NCBI RefSeq assembly: GCF_009720365.1
Contig: NZ_ML769312.1
Location: forward strand, 744,001 to 808,000
Origin: Catellatospora paridis
Lineage (GTDB): Bacteria; Actinomycetota; Actinomycetes; Mycobacteriales; Micromonosporaceae
Length of the DNA stretch: 64,000 nt
Reading direction: 5' to 3'
The position numbers were made by a program, and so were the translations under genes. Under the pieces are notes generated by a model. The model was given only the letters and a program-made list of their open reading frames with translations, had not been told where the DNA came from and searched no databases. Position 1 is the stretch's first letter; each line of letters starts with the position of its first letter. Below, piece by piece: positions 28,423 through 36,092 of this stretch.

Positions 28423-29648
28423 CCACCCGCACCCAGACCGCCGTCGTCGACATCGCCGGCGTCGTCCAAGGCATCGTCCTGGTCACCATCCCCGCCGCCA
28501 GCACCATCCTCACCGACCCCGCCCACTACGGGCTCACCAGCGCCCAATACGGCGCCATGTTCGCCCCACAGGTCATCGCCGCCATCGCCGCAGCACTGGC
28601 CGGCGCAGGCCTCGCCCGCCGCCACGGCACCCACGCCGTCTACCTCACCGGCCTCGCCTGCTCCCTGGCCTCCATGATCCTGCTACTGGCCAGCGCCGCC
28701 GTCATGCACCAGCAGCACCTCGCCTACCCACTGCTGCTCGCCGCCACCGCATTCCTCGGCGCAGGATTCGGCCTCGCCGTACCCGCACTCAACTCACTGG
28801 CCGCCGCATTCCACCCCACCGCCGTCGACAAGGCCGTCCTCATCCTCAACGCCCTGCTCGGCCTCGGCACCGCCCTCGCACCCGTCTTCGTCGCCCTGTT
28901 CGTCGGCCTCGGCTTCTGGTGGGGCCTGCCCGTACTGTCCACCCTGCTGCTCATCGCCCTGCTCGCGGTCAGCCTCCGGCTGCCCATGCACACCGGCGCC
29001 CGCGCCACCGCCGCCACCGCAGGCGGCCGCATGCCCGCCCGGTTCTGGCTCTACCTCGCCTTCGCCCTGCTCTACGGCATCTGTGAGACCGTCAACGGCA
29101 ACTGGGCCCAACTCGACATGACCACCAGCGTCGGCGCCTCCGCCACCACCGCCGCGCTCGCACTCACCGCGTTCTGGGCCATGGTCACCCTCGGCCGGCT
29201 CCTGTTCGCCGCCATCACCCGGTGGCTGCCCGCCCGCGCCACCTTCCACCTGCTGCCCTTCGCCCTCGCCGGCGTCTTCGGCATCATCGCCAGCCTGCCC
29301 CACGGCCACAGCGTCCAAGGCGTCATCGCCTTCGGCGCCGCCGGGCTGTGCTGCTCCGCCCTGCTGCCGCTCACCATCAGCTTCGGCCAGGGTGAACTCA
29401 CCGGCTTCTCGGCCGCCGTCGCCGGCGGCGTCATCGCCGCCTACCAGCTCGGCTACGGCATCGCCGCCTTCGGCGCCGGCCCGCTCGTCAACGCCGACAC
29501 CCCGCTGTCCCGCCTGTACGCCATCGCCGCGTTCGTCGCGCTCGGCATGGGCGTGCTGTCGTTCGCCGTCGCGCACCGCCAGCACTCGCCGCGGACTCTG
29601 CACCCCACACCCGCACCGGTGCACGCGTCCACGCAGTCGACGACCTGA
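28419..29648 (+). CDS. MFS transporter
   Basis: A 409-residue major facilitator with about 12 membrane helices; helix 1 is VVDIAGVVQGIVLVTIPAAS, and the helix 2-3 loop has GLARRHGTHAVY, a degenerate form of the GxLaDrxGrk motif. The second half starts after the central loop HTGARATAATAGGRMPARFW. The conserved acidic residue of helix 7 (ICETVNGNWAQLDM) lies in a sequence seen in FucP-like and sugar-type MFS proteins. It is the last gene of the seven-gene operon, coupled to the debranching gene by ATGA; it may import or export the sugar treated by the operon. Confidence 0.88.
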   Translation: MTTRTQTAVVDIAGVVQGIVLVTIPAASTILTDPAHYGLTSAQYGAMFAPQVIAAIAAALAGAGLARRHGTHAVYLTGLACSLASMILLLASAAVMHQQHLAYPLLLAATAFLGAGFGLAVPALNSLAAAFHPTAVDKAVLILNALLGLGTALAPVFVALFVGLGFWWGLPVLSTLLLIALLAVSLRLPMHTGARATAATAGGRMPARFWLYLAFALLYGICETVNGNWAQLDMTTSVGASATTAALALTAFWAMVTLGRLLFAAITRWLPARATFHLLPFALAGVFGIIASLPHGHSVQGVIAFGAAGLCCSALLPLTISFGQGELTGFSAAVAGGVIAAYQLGYGIAAFGAGPLVNADTPLSRLYAIAAFVALGMGVLSFAVAHRQHSPRTLHPTPAPVHASTQSTT

Positions 29649-29709
29649 CCGTCAACCCGCCCGCATCCGGCACGTATCCGCCGCGCGAGGGCGCACGCAG
29701 GCGGCCGCG

Positions 29710-30402
29710 CTACGCCGCGCTGGCCACGTCCCGGCCGACCGACGCATCACCCAGCAGGTCGGCCAGCTCCGCCAGCGAACCCACCACCGGCCCCGACCAC
29801 ACCCCGGACCGGTCCACGAACTCCGCCGTACGCACCACGGTCAGCCCGACGGCGGCGGCTCCCGCCAGCTCGCCGTCCGCTCCGTCGCCGACGAACACGC
29901 ATTGCTGCGGCGCGACCCCCAGCGCCGACGCGGCCGCCTGGTAGATCCCCGGATCCGGCTTGGCTACCCCGGCCACGCACGAGAAAACCGCCGCGTCGAA
30001 CCGCCGCGACAGCCCCGAGCTCGGCCACGCCTCCGCGACCTCCGCCGTCGCGTTGCTGACCAGCCCCAGCCGCCACCCCGCCGCACGTAACCCGTCCAGC
30101 GCCACCAGCGTGCCGGCCGGCGCGGAGTTCAGCAGCCAGGACGCCAGCTCCAGCCGCAGCGCGGCCGCCCGCGTCACCTGCTCCGGCGACGGATCACCGC
30201 CCAGGCGCCGGGCCAGCAGCCGAATCGTCTCCTCCGCGGACCACCGCACGAGCCGGTCGCGCCACGAGACGTGATACGCCAGCACCAGCGCGACCGGATC
30301 CACACCGACGATCTCGCCCATTCGCGCCACGACCCGGTCCCGCTGCGCATCCGCACCGTCGAGCAGCGTGTGGAACAGGTCGAACAGAATGGTCCCGGGC
30401 AC
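29710..30402 (-). CDS. HAD-family hydrolase
   Basis: A 230-residue haloacid dehalogenase-superfamily hydrolase with motif I ILFDLFHTLLDG (nucleophile Asp, here DxF rather than DxD, so the acid position is unusual), motif II LVSNAT, motif III lysine in VAKPDPGIY, and motif IV FVGDGADGELAGA. The helical cap follows motif I. DxF occurs in dehalogenase-like members, so hydrolysis of phosphate esters is not assured. Leaderless start at GTG 30402 with TAGCCT (complement of 30409-30414) six bases upstream. It converges on the MFS gene. Confidence 0.85.
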   Translation of the reverse strand: MPGTILFDLFHTLLDGADAQRDRVVARMGEIVGVDPVALVLAYHVSWRDRLVRWSAEETIRLLARRLGGDPSPEQVTRAAALRLELASWLLNSAPAGTLVALDGLRAAGWRLGLVSNATAEVAEAWPSSGLSRRFDAAVFSCVAGVAKPDPGIYQAAASALGVAPQQCVFVGDGADGELAGAAAVGLTVVRTAEFVDRSGVWSGPVVGSLAELADLLGDASVGRDVASAA

Positions 30403-30720
30403 GGCCGAAGGCTACCAGCCCTCCCAGTGCGCCCAGCGGGCGTCGCCGTTGCTGCCACCAGGCGAAACACGGCCCCAGGTCCCCCGGCCGCCTCGTTGGA
30501 GCCGGCATTTCGTCTCTCTCGCGGGCCGGAAGCCGAGCCGGACACGGACAGACCGCCCGATCGAACCTTTTCAGTTGTGAGCCGGGCGAAGCCCGTCGTC
30601 ATTTGTTGGTTTCAGCCGACGAGGACGAGGTCACACCTGCTAAGGCATCCTAGGATTCTGGGACAGAGGTTCGAACCGTCGAGCAGCAGCAGTTCGCTCA
30701 GCCGGTGGCGTCTGCCCTGG
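30403..30720. other. 318-bp intergenic gap with two adjacent palindromes
   Basis: The only gap above 300 bases. No credible gene was seen. It holds a CGGGC/GCCCG hairpin near 30572-30584 and, at 30647-30656 and 30668-30677, two 10-bp perfect palindromes, ATCCTAGGAT and GGTTCGAACC. The second resembles a tRNA T-loop, but no cloverleaf can be folded. Local AT content is higher than in the surroundings. Confidence 0.5.
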
Positions 30721-31341
30721 TCACCGTGCTCGGCGCAGGGTCAGCGACTGGAACTGGAACTCGCCGACGCCGACCACGTGGAAGTCCTCGACCTCGAAGG
30801 ACCCACGGGCGTACGCCAGCAGCGCCTCGTCGGTGCGCCAGGCGAAGAACCGCCGCGGCTCGTGCCGGTCGGTGTCGATATCGCCCTCGTGGTGCCTGCC
30901 GCCCCACACCCCGAGGTAGAACAGGCCTCCCGGGCGTAGCACTCGGCGGATGTTGTCCAGCACCGCCGGCAGGTCGGCATCCGGCACGTGCAGCAGGCAG
31001 TTCAGCGCGTACACCGCGTCGGTGGACTCCTCCGGCAGGCCCAGGTCCAGGAAGTGGGCCACCCGCGCGTCCACGCCCTTGGCCCGACAGCGGGCCACCA
31101 TCTCCGGCGACAGGTCGACGGCGACGACCTCGTATCCGGCGTCCATGAAGAACCGGCTGTCCTGCCCGGTGCCGGCGCCGATCTCCAGCAGGCTGCGCCG
31201 GCCCTCCGCCCGCAGCCGCGCTTCGAACGCCGCCCGTTCGGCGACCCTCCACGGCTCCTTCTCGTGGGTGTCCCGTTCGGCGGCACCGCCGTCGTAGGCC
31301 TGCCGCAGCTCGGCGAGCACATCGCCGTACCGGATGCTCAT
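30721..31341 (-). CDS. class I SAM-dependent methyltransferase
   Basis: A 206-residue methyltransferase of the Methyltransf_11/25 type. Motif I is LLEIGAGTGQDSRFF, motif II VVAVDLSPEMV, then FLDLGLPEESTDAVYALNCLLHVP and the LRPGGLFYLGVWGG strand. Short length and no extra domain point to a small-molecule methyltransferase; the substrate is unknown. ATG 31341 has a ribosome-binding site (GGGGGAGCG), so this gene has a leader, with TACGCT a little further upstream. Confidence 0.88.
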   Translation of the reverse strand: MSIRYGDVLAELRQAYDGGAAERDTHEKEPWRVAERAAFEARLRAEGRRSLLEIGAGTGQDSRFFMDAGYEVVAVDLSPEMVARCRAKGVDARVAHFLDLGLPEESTDAVYALNCLLHVPDADLPAVLDNIRRVLRPGGLFYLGVWGGRHHEGDIDTDRHEPRRFFAWRTDEALLAYARGSFEVEDFHVVGVGEFQFQSLTLRRAR

Positions 31342-31412
31342 GTCGCTCCCCCGTTCCGATCCGGGCTCAGCGTAAGGGCGTCCGACCGACCGCGCGACCC
31401 CGTCGTCGGTGG

Positions 31413-31438
31413 GCGCACGTGGCGTGGGGCACGTGCGC
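31413..31438. promoter_or_regulatory. inverted repeat with CACGTG in each arm
   Basis: Perfect 9-bp arms (GCGCACGTG at 31413-31421 and CACGTGCGC at 31430-31438) surround an eight-base spacer, each arm holding a CACGTG palindrome. It lies between divergent genes, 75 bases from the methyltransferase start and 98 from ATG 31536, so it could be an operator. Confidence 0.5.
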
Positions 31439-31535
31439 TAATGCCGTCCTAGGAGGCTGGTCTGCGGGTTGCGGGCAGGCTTGCCGCGAGCCCTTGGCGC
31501 CGTCCCCGGCGGCCAGCGACTACGCTGCGCAGTTG

Positions 31536-32648
31536 ATGTCCACACCGCACACCGATGAAGCGACCCGGCCCTGCGCGTACTGCGGCAAGCCGGTCACCCA
31601 GCGTGCCGCCGCGGGGCGGCCGTTCCGCTACTGCCGCGACAACGACGGCGCCTGCCAGTCCGCCGCCCGCAACAGCCGGCTGCGCCACCGCAACTCCCCC
31701 GGCCTGGCCGGACAGGTCGCCAAGGCGTACGAGGTCGTCGAGAAGCTGGAGCAGGTCGCCGAGACGCTCGCCGAGGCGCTGGAGGCCGAGCTCTCCCCCA
31801 CCGGCGTGGAACGCCAGCTCGCCGAGGTCCGGGCCGAGACCGCACACCAGATCGCGGGCGCGCACACCGAACGCGACGAGGCCCGCCACGAGGCCGAACG
31901 TGCCGCCCGGATCGCGCGGGAGTCCGTCGACACGGCGGCCCGCGCCAAGGCCGACGCCGACCTGGCGGTGCGCGAGGCCGAGGAGCGCGCCGAGACGGCG
32001 GTCCGGGAGGCCCGCGAAGCCGCCCAGGCGGCGGTCGCGGCCGCCGAGGCCCGAGCCGACGAGCAGCGCGTATCGGCCGAGCAGGCCGCCGCCGCGGCCG
32101 CCGAGTCCGCACGTGCCGCCGTCGCGGCGACCGCCGAACGCGACACCGCCCGGCGGGACCACTCCGCCGCGGAGGCGCTGCGCGCCGAGGCCTACCGCGA
32201 CCGCGACGCCACCCGGGCCGCCGCCGACCAGGTGCAGGCCGCGTTCGACCTGGCCCGCGCCGCCGCGGAGGAGGCCGGGCGCGAGGCCGAGGCCTCCAAG
32301 GTCGAGATGGTCCGGGCGCAGCAGCAGACCACCGCCGCCCAGGCCGAGACCGTGGCCGCGCGGCAGGAGCACGCGCAGCAACTCACCGCGCTGCGTGCCG
32401 AGCTCGCCGCGGCACAGGGCGCGACCGCGACCGCGGAGGCCGGCCGGGCGGCCGCGGAGACGCTGGCACAGCAGCGGCAGACCGACGTCACCGTGCTGAC
32501 CGTGCAGCGGGACGCGGCCGTCGCGGAGGCCGTCGCGCTGCGGGCGCGGGTCGATGAGCTGACCGGCCAGGTCGGACAGCTCGCGGGCACGCTGACCCAG
32601 CTCACCGCCAGGATGACGGTCCCGGCCCAGGCAGAGCCGAGCGCCTGA
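31536..32648 (+). CDS. zinc-finger plus long coiled-coil protein
   Basis: A 370-residue protein of two parts. Residues ~10-50 contain CAYCGKPV and FRYCRDNDGAC, four cysteines with adjacent basic residues, typical of a small zinc finger. From ~65 onward the chain is almost entirely Ala/Glu/Arg heptads (for example VREAEERAETAVREAREAAQ), predicting ~280 residues of continuous coiled coil. The layout recalls KfrA-like plasmid proteins, where an N-terminal DNA-binding domain is followed by a long helix, but the zinc finger differs. A role in DNA organisation or partition is possible, not shown. TACGCT at 31521-31526 precedes ATG 31536 by nine bases. Confidence 0.75.
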   Translation: MSTPHTDEATRPCAYCGKPVTQRAAAGRPFRYCRDNDGACQSAARNSRLRHRNSPGLAGQVAKAYEVVEKLEQVAETLAEALEAELSPTGVERQLAEVRAETAHQIAGAHTERDEARHEAERAARIARESVDTAARAKADADLAVREAEERAETAVREAREAAQAAVAAAEARADEQRVSAEQAAAAAAESARAAVAATAERDTARRDHSAAEALRAEAYRDRDATRAAADQVQAAFDLARAAAEEAGREAEASKVEMVRAQQQTTAAQAETVAARQEHAQQLTALRAELAAAQGATATAEAGRAAAETLAQQRQTDVTVLTVQRDAAVAEAVALRARVDELTGQVGQLAGTLTQLTARMTVPAQAEPSA

Positions 32649-32690
32649 CGCGCTGAGCACGCCGTCGTCGGCCGCGACGGTCCGGCCGAT

Positions 32691-32718
32691 CGGGCCTCCT
32701 GCTGTCGGAGGAGGCCCG
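32691..32718 (+). terminator. hairpin terminator
   Basis: A perfect 10-bp stem (CGGGCCTCCT at 32691-32700 with its complement at 32709-32718) and an eight-base loop lie 42 bases after the stop of the coiled-coil gene. It has no U tract. Confidence 0.6.
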
Positions 32719-32790
32719 GCCGGTGGCAGGAGGGCGGTCCGGCCTCACGGCAGGAGTCGCGGCGGCGCTGCGTCCGCGAGCGTCGAGGGC

Positions 32791-33735
32791 ATGAATCCTC
32801 TCTCTCGCACCACCGCTGTCCTGCGGGCGGCGTTCCACGGCAGCCGCGCCCTCAGCTGGCTGTCCGCCGTGATGGCAGCCGTGCTCGTGGTCGCCGCGGT
32901 CGGTCTGGTCGTCGACGACCGCACCGTCGGCGGGCAGCCCGTCTGGCTGAAACCGGCCAAGTTCGCCGTCTCGATCGCGGTCTACGGCCTGACCCTGGCC
33001 TGGCTGCTCGGTCACCTGCGCCGCGGGCACCGGGCCGCCCGCTGGGCGACGTACGTCATCCTGGTCATGGCCCTGCTGGAGGTCGGGATCATCGTGTTCC
33101 AGGCGGCACGCGGCCGGGCCAGCCACTACAACGAGGCCACGCCGCTGGACGAGGCTCTGTGGCGGGCCATGGGCATGACGATCGTGGTGCTGTGGGTGGC
33201 GACCGTCGTGCTGACGGTGTTGCTCTGGCGCCACGGCATGGCCGACCGAGCCTCCACCTGGGCCGTCCGGCTGGGCATGCTTCTGCTGCTGCTGGGTCTG
33301 TTGCAGGGGTTCACCATGGTGGTGCCCACGGCGGAGCAGTTGGCGCTCGACGAGCAGGGCGTGGACACGCTGATGGGGGCGCACGCGGTCGGGGTGAGCG
33401 ACGGCGGGCCGGGCATGCCGCTGACCGGTTGGAGCACCACGGGCGGTGACCTGCGGATCGGGCACTTCGTCGGCATACACGGACTGCAGGCGGTGCTGCT
33501 GTTCGCCATGCTGCTGCCGGCGCTGGTCGCGGACGTGGCGCGGCGGACGCGCCTGGTGTTCGTGTTCTCGTTCGGCTATGCCGGCCTGCTCGTCCTGGTC
33601 ACCTGGCAGGCGTTGCGCGGTCAGCCGCTGCTCGCGCCGGACGCGCTCACGCTGGCCGCGGCGGGAGGGCTGCTCGCGGCGACGGTGCTCGGTGCGGCGC
33701 TCGCGTGGCGGTCGCCGCAGCGAGTGTCCCGTTAG
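32791..33735 (+). CDS. polytopic membrane protein, unknown function
   Basis: A 314-residue protein with about eight membrane helices, starting LSWLSAVMAAVLVVAAVGLVV, and a conserved-looking stretch GGQPVWLKPAKFAVSIAVYGLTLAWLL with a charged lysine at the membrane edge. Another part, TGGDLRIGHFVGIHGLQAVLLF, has two histidines and could bind haem or metal. Similar proteins are often found next to two-component systems, as here. No family name can be given with assurance. The TAG stop is also the first half of the -10 box for the sensor kinase gene. Confidence 0.72.
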   Translation: MNPLSRTTAVLRAAFHGSRALSWLSAVMAAVLVVAAVGLVVDDRTVGGQPVWLKPAKFAVSIAVYGLTLAWLLGHLRRGHRAARWATYVILVMALLEVGIIVFQAARGRASHYNEATPLDEALWRAMGMTIVVLWVATVVLTVLLWRHGMADRASTWAVRLGMLLLLLGLLQGFTMVVPTAEQLALDEQGVDTLMGAHAVGVSDGGPGMPLTGWSTTGGDLRIGHFVGIHGLQAVLLFAMLLPALVADVARRTRLVFVFSFGYAGLLVLVTWQALRGQPLLAPDALTLAAAGGLLAATVLGAALAWRSPQRVSR

Positions 33736-33738
33736 GAT
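33733..33738 (+). promoter_or_regulatory. leaderless -10 box overlapping a stop codon
   Basis: TAGGAT begins with the TAG stop codon of the membrane protein gene and lies seven bases before ATG 33746 of the histidine kinase, consistent with leaderless transcription. Confidence 0.6.
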
Positions 33739-33745
33739 GGCCGTC

Positions 33746-34879
33746 ATGCTGTGGGTGGGACGGCTTTTCGAGGAGCGGTACACCGCGTTCCGCCTCACCC
33801 TCGTGGGCGTCACCGGCGTCGGCTACCTCACGCTGACTCCGGAGGGCCGGTCGATGAGCACCGTCGATCTGGCCCTGGCGATCGGCGTGCTGCTGTTCGG
33901 CTATGTCGGGGTGCGCTGGCCGTTCGCCGCCGTGGTCAGCGCGTCGGCGGCACTCGGGGCGGGCTTCTTCGTCGGCGAGGACAACGACACCGTGCCGACG
34001 GTGGGTCTGGCCTGGGCGATGTTCGAGCTGGGCGCGCGCCGCGGCGGCTGGCGGGTGTGGACCGGCCTGTGCCTCGGCCTGGCCGGGCACGTCATCTCCG
34101 ACCAGAGCGAGTTCGTCGACACCCCGCAGACCGTGGTCTACGGCGCCGCCGCCGCGGTGGCTGCGCCGCTGCTGCTGGGCATGCACGTGCGGGCGCTGGG
34201 CGAGCTCAATCGGCGGGCTGCCGCCGCCGCCGCTCAGGAGCAGACGCGGGTACGCGCCGACGAGCGCACCAGCATCGCCCGCGAGCTGCACGACCTGGTG
34301 GCCCACCACGTCGCCTCGATCGTGCTGCGGGTGGCCGTGGCGCGCGACGTGCTGCCGGTGGACGACCCGCGGGTGCGCCAGGTGCTCGACGACGTGCACG
34401 CGACCGGTTCGAGCGCCCTGGCCGACCTGCGCAAGCTGGTCACCGTGCTGCGCGATCCGGGCACGGCGCAGCAGGTGTTCTTCGTCGACCCGCAGGGCCT
34501 GCCGGTGGCGCTGCGGGCCGCGGTGGAGCGCAGCAACGGCCTCGGCCTGAACGTGCGGGCCGACATCGATCCGGAGGTGATCCGGCTGGACTCGCGTACG
34601 GCCCTGGCGCTGCTGCGCCTCACCCAGGAGGGGCTGGCGAACGTGGCCCGGCATGCGGGCACCGCCGCCCAGGCGCGGCTGTCCATCCGGCTCGGCGGTG
34701 ACGAGGTGGCCTTCGACCTGCACGACTACGGCGGTCCCGTGGCGCCGGGCCTGCCCGGTGGCGGGCACGGGCTGGTGGGTCTGCGGGAGCGGGTCGAGGT
34801 GCTGGGCGGCCGGTTGCACGCCGGGCCCGCGGACGCGGGGTGGCTGCTGACCGCGACGCTGCCGAGGGCCGCCGCGTGA
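33746..34879 (+). CDS. NarL-group sensor histidine kinase
   Basis: A 377-residue kinase with four or five N-terminal membrane helices (~20-150) and almost no extracytoplasmic loops, so it senses at or in the membrane. The HisKA_3 dimerisation motif is IARELHDLVAHHVASIVLRV with phospho-accepting His182. The HATPase part has LTQEGLANVARHAGTA (N box), FDLHDYGGP and GGGHGLVGLRERVEVLGG. ATG 33746 was chosen because TAGGAT sits seven bases before it; ATG 33737 overlaps that box. It overlaps the response regulator by GTGA, making a coupled two-component pair. Confidence 0.92.
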   Translation: MLWVGRLFEERYTAFRLTLVGVTGVGYLTLTPEGRSMSTVDLALAIGVLLFGYVGVRWPFAAVVSASAALGAGFFVGEDNDTVPTVGLAWAMFELGARRGGWRVWTGLCLGLAGHVISDQSEFVDTPQTVVYGAAAAVAAPLLLGMHVRALGELNRRAAAAAAQEQTRVRADERTSIARELHDLVAHHVASIVLRVAVARDVLPVDDPRVRQVLDDVHATGSSALADLRKLVTVLRDPGTAQQVFFVDPQGLPVALRAAVERSNGLGLNVRADIDPEVIRLDSRTALALLRLTQEGLANVARHAGTAAQARLSIRLGGDEVAFDLHDYGGPVAPGLPGGGHGLVGLRERVEVLGGRLHAGPADAGWLLTATLPRAAA

Positions 34880-35517
34880 TCCGGGTCCTGCTCGTCGACG
34901 ACCAGCAGCTGGTCCGCGCCGGGCTGCGGATGCTGTGCGAATCGGTGCCGGACATGCAGGTCGTGGGTGAGGCTGCGGACGGCGCGGCCGCGGTGCGGCT
35001 GGCCGAGCAGCTGCGCCCCGACGTGGTGCTGATGGATCTGCGTATGCCGGGGGTCGACGGCACGGCGGCGACGTCGCGGATTCTGGCGCAGCGCCCGTCG
35101 GCGCGGGTGCTCGTGCTGACGACGTTCGACGACGACGACCACCTGTATCCGGCGCTGGCCGCGGGCGCGTGCGGGTTCCTGGTCAAGGACGCGAGCCCTG
35201 ACGAGCTGCTCGACGGCGTACGCCGAGCGGCCGCGGGCGAGAGCCCGTTCAGCGCGGCGGTGCTGCGCCGCCTGGTCGAGCAGGCGGTCCGCCACCAGCG
35301 GGCGCCGGTGGCCGTGCCCGACCTGCCGGGCGTCACCGAACGCGAGCGCGAGGTGCTCGCCCTGGTCGGCCAGGGCCTGTCCAACCCGGAGATCGCGGCG
35401 CGGCTGCACCTCGGGGTGACCACGGTCAAGACGCACGTGGCGAACCTGATGGCGAAGACGGGCAGCGCCAACCGGGTGCAGCTGGCCGTGCACGCCGCGA
35501 GCTCGGGCGCGCGGTAG
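34876..35517 (+). CDS. LuxR/NarL-family response regulator
   Basis: A 213-residue regulator: receiver domain with VLLVDDQQLVRAGLRML, phosphorylation site Asp54 in VVLMDLRMPGVDG and the conserved lysine in FLVKDASPDELL; then a LuxR helix-turn-helix (LTEREREVLALVGQGLSN-type, here VTEREREVLALVGQGLSNPE and LHLGVTTVKTHVANLM). GTG 34876 overlaps the kinase stop codon. It probably controls its own operon, the membrane protein upstream, or export genes, as is common in this class; no target site was identified. The convergent MarR gene ends nine bases away. Confidence 0.93.
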   Translation: MIRVLLVDDQQLVRAGLRMLCESVPDMQVVGEAADGAAAVRLAEQLRPDVVLMDLRMPGVDGTAATSRILAQRPSARVLVLTTFDDDDHLYPALAAGACGFLVKDASPDELLDGVRRAAAGESPFSAAVLRRLVEQAVRHQRAPVAVPDLPGVTEREREVLALVGQGLSNPEIAARLHLGVTTVKTHVANLMAKTGSANRVQLAVHAASSGAR

Positions 35518-35526
35518 GCGTACGGG

Positions 35527-36072
35527 TCAGCCACGGCTGTCGCGCGGGCGGGGCGCGGTCTCGGCCCCGGTGGCCGCCGGCTCGGCGTTGCGCCGCGGCA
35601 TCCGGTCGGCACGCGGATCCAGGGCCGACACCAGGCGGTCGGCGAGCGCGGCGAAGGTGTCGAGTTCGGCCGCCGACAGGGCGGTGAACCAGCTCGCGAC
35701 CGCGGCATGGTCGCCGTCGTCGCGGGCGGCCCAGTAGGACCGGCTGGCCTCGGTCACCGACAGCAGCTTGCGGCGGCCGTCGGCCGGGTCGTCGTGCACC
35801 GCCAGCATGCCTTTGCGCTGCAGGGCCTGCACGAGCTGGGCGACGTTCTGGTGGGTGCTGCCCAGCCCGGCGGCGGCCTGTTTCAGCGAAGGCGTGCCGA
35901 GCGCGCTCACGAGGGTCAGCAGGGCGGCCTGCTGGGTGGTCAGGCCGTCGGCGCGCAGCCGCTCGTCCATCAGGTATCGCAGCCGTTGAGCCAGGTAGAG
36001 AGTGGCGCGGAAGGCGCGGACGGGCGGGGTGAGGCCGTCGTCGAGGAACGGGGACTTGTCGGGTGTGGACAT
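35527..36072 (-). CDS. MarR-family transcriptional regulator
   Basis: A 181-residue winged-helix regulator. The core has LRYLMDERLRADGLTTQQAALLTLV, LKQAAAGLGSTHQNVAQLVQALQRKGML (recognition helix) and the wing HDDPADGRRKLLSVTEAS, all typical for MarR. ATG 36072 is chosen over TTG 36078 two codons earlier. A TAATAT -10 box lies seven bases upstream. The 20-bp gap to the divergent glycosyltransferase gene is AT-rich, and the promoters overlap inside it, so MarR very likely represses both genes from one site. The C-terminal tail (RNAEPAATGAETAPRPRDSRG) is disordered. Confidence 0.92.
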   Translation of the reverse strand: MSTPDKSPFLDDGLTPPVRAFRATLYLAQRLRYLMDERLRADGLTTQQAALLTLVSALGTPSLKQAAAGLGSTHQNVAQLVQALQRKGMLAVHDDPADGRRKLLSVTEASRSYWAARDDGDHAAVASWFTALSAAELDTFAALADRLVSALDPRADRMPRRNAEPAATGAETAPRPRDSRG

Positions 36073-36092
36073 GCGCAATATATTACCTAACT
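36073..36092. promoter_or_regulatory. 20-bp divergent promoter/operator of MarR and glycosyltransferase
   Basis: The whole gap is GCGCAATATATTACCTAACT. On the plus strand TATATT (36079-36084) precedes ATG 36093 by eight bases; on the minus strand TAATAT precedes ATG 36072 by seven. Both fit leaderless starts and overlap each other, so one bound protein would block both. Confidence 0.6.

Noticed and set aside
29649-29709. Terminator between the MFS and HAD genes
   Set aside because: No stable stem longer than a few base pairs was found in the gap.
30610-30690. Possible tRNA (CTGCTAA anticodon-like loop and GGTTCGAACC T-loop)
   Set aside because: The T-stem cannot pair (AGAGG with CGTCG), the anticodon stem fails, and no D-arm or acceptor pairing is found.
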